Assembly (NCBI GenBank): GCA_900541565.1
Contig: UQKB01000041.1
Location: 1-5,640, forward strand
DNA: 5,640 nt
Direction: 5' to 3'
Source of the DNA: an uncultured Oscillospiraceae bacterium
GTDB taxonomy: Bacteria > Bacillota > Clostridia > Oscillospirales > Acutalibacteraceae
Shown in pieces: positions 5,531-5,640 of this stretch. The notes under the pieces are model-generated. The model saw only the letters and a program-made list of their open reading frames with translations, was not told where the DNA came from and searched no databases. A program made the position numbers and the translations under genes. Positions within the stretch are counted from its first letter, which is position 1; every line of letters begins with the position of its first letter.

Positions 5531-5640
5531 CGTTTGTAGGTTTGTCAATGAAGTGTTACAGATTAGGGAAAGAAAAAAGGACGTATTTAGGAGAGCGCCA
5601 ATTTAAAGGACGTATAGGAAAATAGTTGTATTGACGCTGA
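5531..5640. other. Right-edge region with an 11-bp direct repeat and no supported gene
   Basis: I see no convincing gene here. AAAGGACGTAT occurs at 5576-5586 and again at 5605-5615, 29 bases apart, each followed by a similar A/G-rich stretch. On the minus strand one frame is open from the window edge to a TAA at 5556-5558, about 26 bases before the terminator stem. That could be the tail of the upstream gene (27 codons visible), but nothing in those residues is recognisable. The other two minus-strand frames stop at 5587-5589 and 5603-5605. Confidence 0.35.

Noticed and set aside
5383..5625. Plus-strand open frame of 80 codons crossing the DUF951 gene, promoter and terminator
   Set aside because: It runs through regulatory elements of the minus strand and half of it is antisense to a conserved protein; there is no ribosome binding site.
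5631..5636. TTGACG on the plus strand as a -35 box at the right edge
   Set aside because: Any -10 box would lie outside the window, so nothing can be concluded.

Overview
The window looks like an ordinary stretch of chromosome from a low- to mid-GC Firmicutes genome, most likely class Clostridia. The grounds are strong AGGAGG-type ribosome binding sites, a mix of ATG, GTG and TTG starts, a DUF951 (YyzM-like) protein, a clostridial-type M18 aminopeptidase, a long TsaC/Sua5, and coaE next to a small membrane-anchored lytic transglycosylase. Base composition is near 50% GC by eye. A lower taxon cannot be fixed from this sequence alone.

All seven supported genes lie on the minus strand, so the locus reads from right to left. 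A rho-independent terminator at about 5502-5530 closes whatever lies upstream, beyond the right edge. A sigma-A-like promoter (TTGTAT-N17-TATAAT, 5476-5504) follows at once, with its -35 box overlapping the base of the terminator stem. The gene order is then DUF951 protein (5256-5441), prfA/RF1 (4136-5209), tsaC/Sua5 (3059-4075), coaE (2443-3066), a lytic transglycosylase (1860-2450), an M18 aminopeptidase (409-1812) and a DUF1905 protein (94-363). A 15-bp hairpin at 64-96, starting in the last stop codon, probably ends the unit. Gaps are 45-60 bp or short overlaps, so the window seems to hold one complete transcription unit.

The first half of the unit serves translation and cofactor supply: RF1 ends peptides at UAA/UAG, TsaC makes the threonylcarbamoyl-AMP used for tRNA t6A37, and CoaE makes the last step of coenzyme A. 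The second half deals with the envelope and peptides: a membrane-anchored peptidoglycan lyase, a cytosolic metallo-aminopeptidase, and a small DUF1905 protein of unknown role. The tsaC-coaE and coaE-transglycosylase junctions overlap and look translationally coupled.

I found no mobile element, CRISPR array, RNA gene or riboswitch, and no convincing novel system. The points worth a second look are modest: the fused terminator/promoter, prfA without an adjacent prmC, the DUF951-prfA pairing, overlapping starts, a G7 run on the GGQ codons, and a direct repeat in the unassigned right edge.
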